Assembly: GCA_028023455.1 (NCBI GenBank)
Contig: JAQFVV010012394.1
Coordinates: 32,638,885-32,702,884 of the forward strand
DNA: 64,000 bases
Direction of reading: 5' to 3'
Source: Epiperipatus broadwayi
Taxonomy: Eukaryota; Onychophora; Udeonychophora; Euonychophora; Peripatidae
Part shown: positions 33,108 to 45,316 of the stretch, piece by piece
How the letters are laid out: each line of letters starts with the position of its first letter
Position numbering within the stretch: the stretch's first letter is position 1
Translations under genes and position numbers: made by a program
The notes under the pieces: model-generated
Seen by the model: the letters and a program-made list of their open reading frames with translations, nothing else
Told to the model about the DNA's origin: nothing
Databases searched by the model: none

Positions 33108-34997
33108 CAGAGGTTTCCAACTTTTTTGGATCAGAACCCATCTTTTCAAACAGTAATCCAATCAACGACTTCCTTACAAAATCAAACCCTGGTGTTTTTT
33201 TCCCGATTTATTTATTATAGAAATTTAACAATACTGGTGTCTTGCTCAAAGTAGAATAAACAAAAAATATCAAAAATGCAACTATTATAATATTATTAGT
33301 GGGAGAAATAGCTTGGGGTGATGACATCAATATTTGGTACCATTTTTGGCATTAGCAGTCTTAAGTTACCACATTGAACTATTAACAATCTGTTTATCTT
33401 TTTTGTCAATAGATTGGTAACTTATCAAATCTCCTTTCAGCTGAATATGATGATGGGAATCCAATGAAGAACTTTTTTGCTGCAGCCCATAAATCTATAC
33501 AATATTGGGATTTGCTTTTGGAGACAAAATTCTGGATACCCATTTTTCAATTTCAGCCTCATTTGGTGATCATTTTATCAACTTTTCCTGCAGTGATAAT
33601 TCTAATGTATGTTGATTTGAAAAGGTCCTAGAAACCAATCTGGAGTAGCCACATTGAGGGTGTTCTAATTGATTTAATAAACCTTCTTTAAGTGCTTCCA
33701 AATGCTGGGTGCATACCAGAATGCCATCATTTGTTGCCATTAAGGCAAAATTTGGAAACTGGTAAAATTTATCTTTGCCCTACATTTTGTTTGTATAAAG
33801 CAAGTTTGACATGGCAGTAGAAATAATGACCTTCACTTTGATGAAGTTTGCATCATTTCCTTACAGTTGTAGATTTGTTTCATTAAATTTATTAAACAAA
33901 TCTGTCAAGTAAGCTATATCATTTTTAAACTTGATTAATTTCCTTCTTAATGAATCATCTCTGATTTCAAAAAAACTCTAAAACTGAGTCAAAGAGCTCA
34001 AAAAATCCATTTAAAACAAGTTCCTTTGAATAAACAACAGACTTCTCTAAACTATCTATCATTGAAAGCTTTGTTTCTTGTCTTGTTAACATTGTGATTG
34101 TATACTGTGTGGATCAATGAAGACAGACACTCAGGTTTTTAGTCACCAAATGTTGTAGGGGAATTATACATTGTACAGTGATTACATGTAATGTTGCCTT
34201 TTTCAAATATGAAATAACCTTGCAATAGCTTCCAATCATTACAGAAGAACTGTCAGTAACAACTAACAATATATTTATCAAAGGAATATATTTTTCTATA
34301 AAATAGCATTCCAATATGTCAAATATGAACTTTCCTTCTGTGTCCATTTCTAATTGAATTGTAAATAATAGTTCTCAGCAATTTTTTTCATTTTTTATGA
34401 TGCAAATATATGCTAGAAGTAAAACACCATAGTTTGGTAGGTGGATTCATTGAGTTGCTAAGAAAACTCAATAGTCTTCAAGAACTCATCTAGCTAACTC
34501 TCCACATCCTGAGCCATTTTATCAATTCTTCTCTGCACTTGCTCAATATCATTTTAAAAAATTAATATCAGATATTAATGTATGCAGTACAGTGTGCAAA
34601 ACCTTTTTATAGTCAGTAATATCAATTCTCCAGTAATGTGAGGTTTCCCTGATTTAACAATAACTAATGATATATTGTAAGCGGCATGTAATCCATCATT
34701 ATCTTGCTCCGCTGCTGCTGAAACACATATCAGGCAAAGTTGAACATGTTGAATGTTGTTCTTAGAGCATTTGAAAGTAGGATAAAATCTTTTTCTGTCA
34801 GGATCAATTTTAGTCAAATGAATTTCTAATTGCATAGGTTTTATGGCTTCATTGGAGAAAACTTTCTGGAAAATCAGGCACATTGGTAGGGGCATGTTTG
34901 GATGTGATTGAGTAAAACCATACTTCAAATAGCTGATATTATAATGTCTACATTTTTTCTTTGAATTCCACATAGTCCTATCTGAAAAATAAAACAA
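33108..34997 (-). pseudogene. hAT-family transposase relic (ZBED5-like)
   Basis: Read on the - strand from 34997, a 140-codon frame starts with a segment ending KYGFT and has a degenerate BED zinc finger (MCLIFQKVFSNEAIKPMQLE with later His). It then reads AAYNISLVIVKSGKPHITGE, matching the 'YxLSLLIAKxGKPHTIGE' region of ZBED5-like proteins. Between frames, DIEQVQRRIDKMAQDVES and LDEFLKTIEFS continue the match (QRRIDxMAxDIExQL). The next frame has DSSSVMIGSYCKVISYLKK and CIIPLQHLVTKNLS (family: 'DGxxxMxG...CxIHRQxLVAKNLS'). Further down, AYLTDLFNKFNETNLQL matches the C-terminal half. Frameshifts and stops show it is dead. A hAT-like terminus CAGAGGTTTCCAACTTTTTT is at 33108; no matching right end was found. 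Confidence 0.85.
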
Positions 34998-37900
34998 AAA
35001 TGATGATTAATTTTATTATATTTAAATTTAATGTAACATCGTATATATTAAATAAGTATGACCTATTAAAAAAATCTAAAGACCATACCTACACTGGATA
35101 CTGGTAGATGACAAATAAAAAATCAATCAATATTTAACACAAAAAGTAAACCAAACACTGTTGATTAGGATTCTGAAATCATATATCAATAATATAAATT
35201 ACATGACATAAATTATTCTTCTACTGTGATCTCTATATAGGCACCACACAGAACATTAGTTTTACAATTTTTCTAAAGGAGCAATGAAATGAACTGGTAT
35301 TGTTTAAAACTTTTTCACTTTATTTATAGTAATGTTCAATGAATCCATGAGAACATGCAATTGATTTGGTACTCTATGCAAGATAATCTTGTTAGGAATT
35401 AATATGATCCCAAAATGCATGGCTTGCTCAAACTTGTAAAATTGTATTGTTTACAGACTAGTACAAACATGTTTAGCTAAGAAATAGGTTGTTCAAACAA
35501 GCATTTTTGATTGATTAATAATCTTTTCTGACTGTTCTAACAAGTATACTGCAAGGAAAAACAATGGCTGATCCTCAATGCCCCTCTTTATGTCTTGTAC
35601 CTCCTTAGATCTTAATGCCTATCAGTGATGGTATCACTTCCTTTGGAAAACAAAGTTATAGAATATAGCTTAAAATCTTTTAACAAATCAACATTTTTTT
35701 CTATTTTGATTACTAGTCCTTTGTTATCATAATTTATTAGCACAATAATTGATGTTAAACTAGAATATGAGATATGTGAAAATATTGTATGTCAGTTCAT
35801 CTATTTATGATGTTATAAATGATTTAAAAAATATATATCAGAAACTATCAGGCTTATGTTCTTGAAAAGAAATGCTTTTAATAAATATGCTTTACCAATA
35901 CATATATGGATTTAAACTTTGATACATAATAGAAGATTACACAAAGCCTTCAGATCACATGTTCAATGGTAAAAATGAGACTAACAGAAATAAGAAGATG
36001 TAAACAAATTTGAAATAGATGGGTAAGAGAACACAGGCTTACATTTGGAATGGAAATGTAGCTGGAAGATATGACTATAGATAGGTAGGTGCAGTCATAA
36101 AATGGATTCTAGAAATTCTAAGAAGAAATATGTAATATGAATGAATGAAATAAGAGGGTTTGCAGGATTAATGTAAAGAGAAACTATAGTTTGAAGAAGC
36201 TGAATGCAAATTGAGATCTTCATCTTTCAGTATTTGTACACACAATCAATTATAAATATATTACTTCAGCAAGTAAGTTAATTAAAATTAAGCAATTAGT
36301 ATGGGATTTGTACTTTGTGCCTTTTTGGTTTATTGGTCTAGAACCAACTAACATTAAATAAATAAATAAATATTCATTAGTTTATGGTTTTAATATGAAA
36401 CTCAAACCCCGAATAGGACAGCGCTAAAGATATGATCCAAAGACTATGATTTTCAAAGTATATCAATCCATCATTGTGCTTAACCAGGTAGTATAATTTT
36501 CTTAATTGGTTCACTTATACTTTCTTCGAGTATCGGCAGTGAGTGAACATGTGATAATAAACAATGTATTTTTTAAAAAAGTCATTTCAGTCTACAAAGT
36601 GAAAGTGATGATGAATGAATTTTGAGCAACACAAAATAACCACAACATACTACGAAGTCATAATTTTTATTTCTGCAATATAGTTAAATATTGGGAATCA
36701 TTTACCTTACTTATTTTAATCATAACATTATGATTAATAATTCGTATCCGGCAACAATTATTTGTGATTTATGAAGTTAATATATATAATTATTCATGTG
36801 ATGCTGGTGTAACAACTTTTATGTTTAAAATGTGTAAATTATTACTAAGTATGTTTGTGTACGTGCGATGACATTAAATTTCCCTAGTATGATAATTTGC
36901 TTTTACACCCTAAAGCGAAATTAAGCTATAAATACAAACATTTTCAAGGTGATTTTTTTCTCTTTTGTTAGAGAGCATTATAATTTACATCGAATATAAT
37001 TAGAATCATAACTTGTGTTCTCATTAACTTTTTTGAATCATGTGACGTATATAGTTTGATTATTAATGAGTAGTTCAAAAGTATATTCTCGTTGCTTGCG
37101 TATAACGCAATGATATTATTGCACCACAAAGGAAATACTGACAAATAAACATTTGATCCTGAATAATGATTTAATTCGTAAAGTAATCAAACATTTAAAA
37201 GGAGGGTAGCTATAACAACTGTACATATTCTGATTTTCAATCACGCTTCGATGAGTCAGTTAATAAATAAAATCTTAGATATCTTCTTTCAACTTATTGG
37301 TTCATTTTTTTGTTTAACCAACATAAAAAATAATTAATTAACACAATTTCAATGATTCATCGCATTGTTCTGTTAAAAATAAACAAACAATTAGTTCTAC
37401 TATTTTTGTTAAAAACTTTAAATTAATATTTTGCAATTATATAAAAAGATGCAAATCTTACCAGCATAATATAAATATAACCAGCAAACACCTTCCTACT
37501 CAAAGGGTAGAAGAGATTTACAGAATTGAGGATCTCAAAAAGTATATGAAAACTGAAGTATTATCAGGAAGCTCAGATTTTTTTTGTTCAAATTTCAGAC
37601 ATAAAAGAGTAAAAAATAATTCTTAGATGCATGAATGAATTAGCTTCATCTTCAATGAGGAAGACAAATGCAAAAACCAATCAGCATACAAATGGGGATT
37701 TTATGGCACTGAACAATCTTACTCAAGCCTACAGTAGATGGCACTAGATTAAGGTGAGGATCATTGCTCTTGAAAGTGTGATACCATTTATGTGTATGTA
37801 TAAACAGTAATAATAAACAAATAATTTGTTAATCAGAGGTTATATGAGATAGGAACAACTAGAAATGATAAAATTGAGCTATGATTCAAAGATTGTTAGC

Positions 37901-38370
37901 TCTTAAAGCTTCCACTCTACTAATGTACAAGTCATACCATGCTATATAGACTATATGTTAGTGAATTAGAAACATGTGTAGTGGCTAGTATATTGGTTTG
38001 CAATATTCAGATTTTATTGTTTAAATTTGGGGGGAAATTGGACATTTTTCAACAACATTGTCATTCAGCTCATTTTTAGCTCATCTAGATATCTGTCCAA
38101 TTATGTTTGGTAAATGATTATCTAAATATCTTCAGAAAATTAAAAAAACTAATGCAAAAAAAAACCTGTAACCTGACTATAGTCCATGACACATTTAATG
38201 TTTTTTTCTTACGTTGTCTTACGTTGTTTCTCTCTAAAAAAAAAAAACTGTTGAGGAAGTCTTTATGTGGCAGTCATAAAAAGAATCTGCTGGTCAAGAA
38301 GGTTTTATATTATTCATGTATTTCTTTAAAGAATTAAAAATATAAATATTTTATATTTCTGTAGTAATAA
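34998..38370. other. AT-rich DNA, nothing firmly recognised
   Basis: About 3.4 kb. The missing hAT 5' end should lie just right of 35000. The stretch 35950-36230 is purine-rich and could be a decayed LINE tail, but I cannot support it. Near 37700, 'ggggattttatggcactg' recalls the ~210-bp repeat too weakly to call. Confidence 0.35.
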
Positions 38371-38560
38371 AGCATTGAATCATCTAAGTGTAGATCCAGA
38401 ATGCATTGAATTATGCAAAAGTAGATTCAGAATATGTGGAATCATCTAGAAGTAGATTTATAATGCATTGAATCATCTAAAAGTAGGTTCAAGATGCATT
38501 GACTCATCTAGAAATAGATTCAGATTACATGATATTATCTAAAAGTAGATCCATAGAGCT
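38371..38560. repeat. Minisatellite, ~33-bp unit, 5-6 copies
   Basis: Diverged copies of 'aatgcattgaatcatctaa' plus 'aagtagattcag'. Unit boundaries drift by a few bases. Confidence 0.8.
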
Positions 38561-38864
38561 GTTTCATTTAGCAGTTGAAAATTAGGCCTATATATGGAAG
38601 TAATTAATTATGTAAATAAGGCATTTAAATATTCAATTTTTTCACCAATGGAACACATGAATTTTTTCTATTAATAGTATTTGAATCCTTTGCTAAATGA
38701 AAGAGCACTAGGATTATGGCAATAATCTTCTGATGCTTAATACAAGATAAAAGTTTTGAATATTAACTATTACCTTTTCTTAATACTCAATTACAAAAAA
38801 AGGGTGAAATATCATTTAGAATATATAATATAAATAAAATACCTGTTAATTAAAAAACTATTGC

Positions 38865-39561
38865 AATAACAATAAAAATATACATATAACAGTAACTAAC
38901 TATTATATACAGTCTTTTCATATGCAGAAGTACTTTTGGTTAATTCCTTAGCCCTCCTCAACTGCTATTAAATTCAAAAACCATAATGAAAGCAAACATC
39001 ATCAATTGAAATCACATTAATCCCAAATTTCAATGTTAACAGCTTGTCTATTAATTATCTTCATTTTATTTTTATTTATTAAAATTGCCCCATTAATTTT
39101 TTTTTATTATGGTTTCTCTCTTGATGAAGAATCTTAAAACTTACAATATCAAATTTATATTTACATATATTCTCACGATCCAATAAAACTTGAAACAGTC
39201 ATAAAAATAATAATAATTGTGATTTAATAACTGCTTCAGTTTTCTTAGATCGTGAAAGGACATGTAAATATAAATTTAAGTTTGATATTGAAAGTGTTAA
39301 GATTCTTCATGAAGAGAGAAACCATAATATATAAAAAAAGTAATTTTAATAAATAAAAATAAAATGAATATAATTAATAGACAAGTTGCTAATGTTAAAA
39401 TTCAGGATTCATGGGATTTGAGTTGATGTTGTTTGCTTCTGTTATGTTTTTAAATTTAACAGCAGTTGAGGAGGGTTAAGGAATTAACCAAAAGTACTTC
39501 TGCAGACTGAAAGACTGTATATAATAGTTAATTACCATTGTATTTATATTTTTATTGTTAT
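38865..39561. mobile_element. Large inverted repeat / foldback element (~317-bp arms)
   Basis: The left arm (38865-39181) and right arm (39246-39561) are reverse complements over their whole length with a 64-bp spacer. Examples are 'cagaagtacttttggttaat' with its complement at about 39488-39507, and 'ggtttctctcttgatgaaga' with its complement at about 39305-39325. By eye roughly 10% of positions differ, with small indels. No coding capacity. It fits a foldback/MITE DNA transposon or a locus that would give long double-stranded RNA if transcribed. Confidence 0.9.
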
Positions 39562-39915
39562 TAACATATATATTGTAGCCTAATTAAGGTTTTGATCATT
39601 AGATATTATATTAAACAAATAAATTTTGATACATTCAAAATCATTTATGAAGCTCAAAGTTATTATTATTAAGACATTCTTGGTTTCAATTGATCTGAAT
39701 TGTCTTTAAAAGTTCTTTAAATAAAATATATCACTTTATTACTAAATTTTTATTATGACTCTGATTTCATAAAGAAAATAGATATAAAAAGTCATATTAC
39801 CGATCCAAGGGTTCAAACTTGTCTTGTATAATGTCTATATTTGGCAGCAACAATTTCCATATTTCTTTGGAACAATCTCTTTCTTGAAGTATATGATTAT
39901 TTGGTGATGATGATC
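39562..39915. other. AT-rich DNA, nothing recognised
   Basis: No supported feature. Confidence 0.4.
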
Positions 39916-39917
39916 TT

Positions 39918-40038
39918 ATTGAGGTTACTTGCTTTAGTGGATAATTTGGAAATCATTATATTAATTTTTCTTCTCTTATTGAAGTTACTTGCTTTAGTGG
40001 ATAATTTGAAAATCATTATATTAATTTTTCTTCTCTTC
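39918..40038. repeat. Tandem duplication, ~60-bp unit x2
   Basis: 'ttacttgctttagtggataa' through 'attatattaatttttcttct' is present twice with two or three differences. A short reading frame runs across both, but has no other sign of coding. Confidence 0.85.
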
Positions 40039-41887
40039 CTGTCAAATACAGCAGTTGTTTTCACGTTATAAATTTCCTGGATTTAAACTCAGTTGCTGGA
40101 ACAATTAATTGGACTTAATGATTAATATTTATCGGTAGATTAATTCATCTTTCGTTGAATGCAGGTGAATGTTTTCTTCCTTCTATTTAAAAAAAAAAAA
40201 TCTTATTTCTCTGGTCAGTTGAAAGGTGTAGAATATTATTTTCAGACAAGACATCTTTTCTTTCCTATATGATGTGCGGCTCCACAGATGGTCAGGCAAA
40301 GATGGGACACATATATAATTTTTCTAGCCTGTCATTTCTTATATTTTCAACATTAAATTTAATAGTCTAATTATAATTTAACAATCTGAATCATAATAAC
40401 AACAACAATAATTCAACTGATTTTTTTCAGACAGCTTTTATATCGATTCTTGAGCCAATTCAACCAATCAGAGATAGCGTCACTTGCTATTTTTGGACAA
40501 ATTTGTTTTAATTAGATATCTAATTTATTTTCAACTAAATTTTTTTTCAACTGAAGAGTTCAATTCTTTCCCAGGAACACAAAAAAATCACACACCTGTT
40601 TTTTCCAGACACTTTTGTTTGGAAGAAAAAACTGACTCAATCCTTTTTCTGTCTTTTTTTCACATATATCTGTAATATTTAAAATTGGAGTTTCTTTCCT
40701 TTAATCCTTAGGTGAGACAATTTCAAAATCAGACCTCACAGAAAGTTTAAGCTCCAAATAACAAATAATCATTTACAAAAACAAAACTGCTACAAAAATA
40801 GATATCTGATTCAACAGATATTCTCTCCTGACACAAAATTGCAAAAAAAAAATAACTTGACAGATTTAACCCTTCTAGTACAAACTGTTGAATAAAACAA
40901 AAAAAATAATTTAACAGATTTTCTTATTTTTCTTTCAATATTTATAAATAAAAAAATGTAGTTGATGTATGTAATATATCCAAGCACACACACTGCCATT
41001 ATTCCAATCATTTATAAATCTGGCTGACTAATAATATAAATGCTAGTTCAGAAATTATAACCCTAACATTTAAAATCAAATCCTTAGCTTTTAAATCCCA
41101 ATTACAATTATAGAAAAGCAAAATAGAAACAGAACAAGATATTAAAATTGATCAGGCATAGGTTAGTTTTAAAAAAAGTTAAAGTGTTTAATATTTGGAA
41201 TATAAAACAATTAAATAACTTACACATACATTGCCTATACGTATGCATTATAACTTTGCTTTTTAACAGAAAAACTAAATATTAAATAGTTTAAATGTGT
41301 GTACTACCTTTCTATCAACACACAAACAAATAAAGCATATAATTGTTGACCCACTCTCTCTCTCTCTGTTTAAAGCTTTTAAAACTGGATCTGGTAGGGT
41401 TTGAACTTGGATGCCCTACAGCTTTTTTTATGGTTATATAAAAATATGATGATGATTTTTGGTTTTACATTTCCTCACATGCACATTACTATAAATTTAG
41501 CTAGTGACTAAATTGTAATGGCACAATATATATGAAGTTAAAAGTATATCTTTAAAAAAATGGATATAAAATGACAATTACAATATGAGATATGTCATAT
41601 TCACTTGAAAAAAATGAACTGGATATTTCAAAATTGTATCCAAATTGATAGAATGATCTGACGTCTGTACTGATGGATAATTGTGGTATGATTGAGCTAA
41701 GATACATCATGCATTGAGATAATAATAAAGCTTGATATATATATATAGCAATACACATACTAAAGAGCTTTACTTTGAAACAATAATTAAGATGTCTTAA
41801 TTAATTAATTAATTTTATATTACTTAGGGGAAAAGATCATATCCACATTAATAAAATGTATAAAAATTAACGAGTGAAGTTGGAATT
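40039..41887. other. AT-rich DNA, nothing recognised
   Basis: Short simple repeats only (CTCTCTCTC near 41357, AATT runs near 41795). No gene supported. Confidence 0.4.
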
Positions 41888-41891
41888 GTAG

Positions 41892-44029
41892 TATAACGGG
41901 ACAGCCTATTTGATAGCCTTAGTTGAGGCATCAAATATAACGGAACGGCATTTAATCATCCCAGTTGATGAATTAATTGTAATATAATCAATTATATTTA
42001 ATGTTTAGAAATCATTAACTTAATGCTTCATAGTTAGGTTCGCCAAATATAACAGAATGGATTATATTTAAAATCTAAGTTGGTCTTGTTAAATATAAAG
42101 AGATGATTAAATTCCTTAGAAAGAGGATACGCATTTCACTACAATCGGACTTTGGGTCTTCAAGTAGAATGCTAGAAATGAATCGATGAAATACCAAGTC
42201 CATGATTATATATACCTCTATTATGCTAGCTCATTAATCTTTAAATAAGTTTAAATACAATTTAGACCAGGACATCCATCTTTCATCCCTCTTTCAGTCA
42301 CCATTATGCCACGATATTTAAACTCACGGAGAATTTGCAATCAGCTCTTTTCAGGAATAATTTCAAAAACAAGTTATTTCATATGCCTCTATATAAGCAT
42401 TAATTATAACTATTATTCATATGACATTTATAATACTAGCATATATATAATATAATTCAATAATGATTAGACAAAGAGATCACGTTAACAAATCAATATT
42501 TAATAAACAATAAAAAATATAATAGAATAGATAATAAAATATTAATAAATAAATACGGATGAATTTTATCATTTTAAAAGAATATTAATAAATGATATTT
42601 TTTTATTTAATACCCTATGATAAAACTCAATACTATAATAAACTTTCAAAAATTAAAGAAAATAGCTTAAATTAACAGATATATAAAAACAATATCTGGG
42701 TTCAAAAATTAATAATTTATGTAACTTATTAATTTATTTACCGTTCTTATTTATATGCTTCACAATTACCCATATATAAGTATTATTTGCCATTGTATAA
42801 CTTATATATTATATGTATTTTTAATAAATAAAAATACATTAAACGTTTACAATATTACGTAGTAAACACAATACAATCCTGTTTAAGATATCTGTCAAAT
42901 AATAACTATTTTTTATATCCCTCATCTAATTTAATGAATTATGTTAAGCTTTCAATTAATTATATTTAATAATAAATATAATTTTCCTTTTAAGATATAT
43001 ATGATGCGATGCCAAATTTGAAATAAAGATAATAATAATAATAATAAACATATTAAAATAATATAAGCATTATTATAATATATGTAAATAAATAATAAAG
43101 GAAACTTAGTTATAAGAGAGTTGAGAGTAGATATTGAAGTCTATAGTTCATCATCCCAATGAAGATCTCTTACGAAGCATATCACCAATCCATTTGTACA
43201 ATGATGATTCCATTTATCCTTAAACGATAAACTGTTAATAACATCCAATGACCGGATTAATGTGAAATAAAATAAATATTCTTCGAATGTAGATGTTCTT
43301 AATCTTCATTTCTCTATTATCACTAGACGTTCTATATATTCAATATTTCAAAATATTTTAAAATAGCATGCAAGGTTGGTTTCGAAACCTTTTACGATAT
43401 AATGAGTGTACTACTCAGTGCACATTGTTTTATCCTTAATATATATAATTATCTTAAATTTATATATATCCGAAGAATAATGGAAGAGTTAAAACAACGT
43501 AGTTTCAAAACTTAAACAGACGTTCTTTTCCTTTATATTGCTATTCCTTTAAGATTAAGTAGAAAATTAAATATATTTTCCTTGCAGACTTTGAATCCAC
43601 AAATTATTTTAATTTAAAAAAGTTAATATTTAAATTCCAATCGCTAAATAGTAGTATTGATAGAAGAAAAATGATATTTTTAAAGAGAAAAGATTTTCTT
43701 TTTCTTTCGTTTTTTTTTATTTTTCCAGAGCACGAACGAATCTGCTCGTGTGTTATATAAGTTCATGTTTAATTCAACTATCAATTGTTCCACTGACATT
43801 AAGATTTAATAATAAAATAAAAAAAATATATAAGTATTTATTCTTAACTTCAAATCTGGCATTTTACTCAAAAGCTTAAGGTATATATTATTTAAAACTT
43901 AAATGTATATATAAATAGTACATATATGTTACATAATAAAATAGTCAAATAAAAATTTATATTTATAAATAATTTCACAAGAGATAAAACACGCTAGACT
44001 AATAATAACAACTGTAAGTTACTATTATA
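41892..44029 (-). repeat. 3' LTR of the young element
   Basis: 2,138 bp, from TATAACGGGACAGCC to TAAGTTACTATTATA on the + strand. The ends lack the usual TG...CA and instead are TATA-rich, as in some Gypsy elements. It differs from the other LTR at about six positions (for example near 41970, 42830, 43258, 43716 and 43972). The unusual length for a retroelement LTR and iterated junction-like motifs near 41935-42105 are notable. Confidence 0.95.
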
Positions 44030-44043
44030 TTTCCCCTTCCCTT
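44030..44043 (-). promoter_or_regulatory. Polypurine tract
   Basis: On the - strand AAGGGAAGGGGAAA lies directly against the start of the 3' LTR, exactly where plus-strand DNA synthesis is primed in LTR elements. Confidence 0.88.
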
Positions 44044-44589
44044 GGGAAATTTAAAATTTTAATTTAAGTTAAAATTTTAAACACTTACAACTATTTTAGT
44101 ATATTCTTATAGTTTAATTGCATTTATAGTTGGATTTTATGAAGGGTTGCATTTTTTTTTTTAACTGTTATATCTTCCTAATACTTGGGCTATTTTATTT
44201 TTGTGATAATGATCAAAAATAAAAAAAAAAAAATTAAGGACTTTGATGGGTTAATATTTTTTTTTTTTATAAAAAAAAAATAAAATAAAAAAAAAATAAT
44301 GTGTTTCCTTCTTGGACCACAAATATATTTACTAGCCTTATTCCTGCTTCTTTAAGACTTATGGATTTGAAAAGGACTAAATAAATACTAGAGTATCCAT
44401 CTATAAATATGAATTGACTCTATGGTTTTAATTATTTTAAGGCATTAAAGAATACCCTCACCAAAGCTAATGTTTTTAACTATACTTCTCTTTACATTGA
44501 TCACTATTATTATTATTTTTTTTATACAACCGTATGGTTTACACTGCCCAATTCTTATCTTGGTCTTCACCTCATTTCTTTATAAAACA
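44044..44589. other. Non-coding 3' interior of the LTR element
   Basis: Very A/T-homopolymer rich (44150-44310), with no reading frame. Probably what remains after loss of coding sequence between the integrase tail and the polypurine tract. Confidence 0.5.
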
Positions 44590-44920
44590 TTATAAGCAGC
44601 CAAAATATGGTTTTAAAATTCGTGAATTGTATGTACCACGAATCTCTCCTTCTTGGTTAATCCAAAATGCATTTGGACCAGCCCTTTTAACGATAGTATA
44701 AGGTCCTTCATATGTATTGAAGAATTTATGGTATTTATTCTCCAATGGTTTGCTGGGATGGAAAGTCTTTATCAAAACTTTATCTCCGACTTTAAATTCA
44801 TAAATACATTTTTTTTTTATTTTGACTTCTATTATTTGCCATTTTAACAAGTTGTTTATGAGCTTTTACTCTATCTTCTCTTGTATCCATATATATATCC
44901 AGAAAACACATGTGCATTGG
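44590..44920 (-). pseudogene. Gypsy-like integrase C-terminal domain remnant
   Basis: On the - strand from about 44920 the frame reads MHMCFLDIYMDTREDRVKAH, then KQLVKMANNRSQ. After a one-base shift in an A-run near 44810 it continues as YEFKVGDKVLIKTFHP, HKFFNTYEGPYTIVKRAG and NSRILKPYFGCL (stop at 44590). 'FxxGDxVLxK...F..xYEGPYxI' with a final LKPY is the SH3-like C-terminal region of Ty3/Gypsy integrases, which binds DNA. The zinc-binding and DDE catalytic domains are absent. Whether it is translated is doubtful: it has no obvious start and contains a frameshift. The phrase NTYEGP also occurs at the end of the 538-codon frame upstream. Confidence 0.82.
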
Positions 44921-45316
44921 CTTAATGCTGATTGCTATTATAGTTAAACAACATCATGCTATATAATATAAATGTTTGATTTATATATATCCTTATCAAA
45001 ATATATAATAATGGACTTACATTTTATAAGTGGTGTCAATATCAAATTGCATTATCATGATGCTTAACTGATCTACCATTATTACTTATTTACCAACAAT
45101 AACTTGAACTCTAATAAACCTATAAGTATTTTTTTATACTTTGGTTAACTTGATGCATTTTTATTGCTATTAATATCAACTTCAATTATTTATATACATA
45201 TATACATTTATTCTCTTAAAAGAACAGCCTAATGGGTTCTATTATTACCGAAAGTCCATTGTCACATCCCAAAGTCGTAATCTATGAAGTCCTTCCTTAT
45301 ATGTGTGCTTTACTTT
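44921..45316. other. Interior spacer between the two frames of the LTR element
   Basis: No reading frame of note. The part just downstream of the 538-codon stop reads KVKHTYKEGLHRLRLWDV in the same frame, which looks like former coding sequence after the present stop codon. Confidence 0.5.

Noticed and set aside
35060-35110. Possible right terminus of the hAT element (CAGTG... in - sense near 35094)
   Set aside because: It pairs poorly with the terminus at 33108, and the flanking 8 bases differ (atattgaa versus gatactgg).
35950-36230. Purine-rich segment resembling a LINE C-terminus
   Set aside because: No motif survives translation in any frame clearly enough to call.
39841-40071. 76-codon frame with a duplicated Leu/Ile-rich segment
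   Set aside because: The repeat is a DNA-level tandem duplication of ~60 bp; no start context, domain or signal supports a gene.
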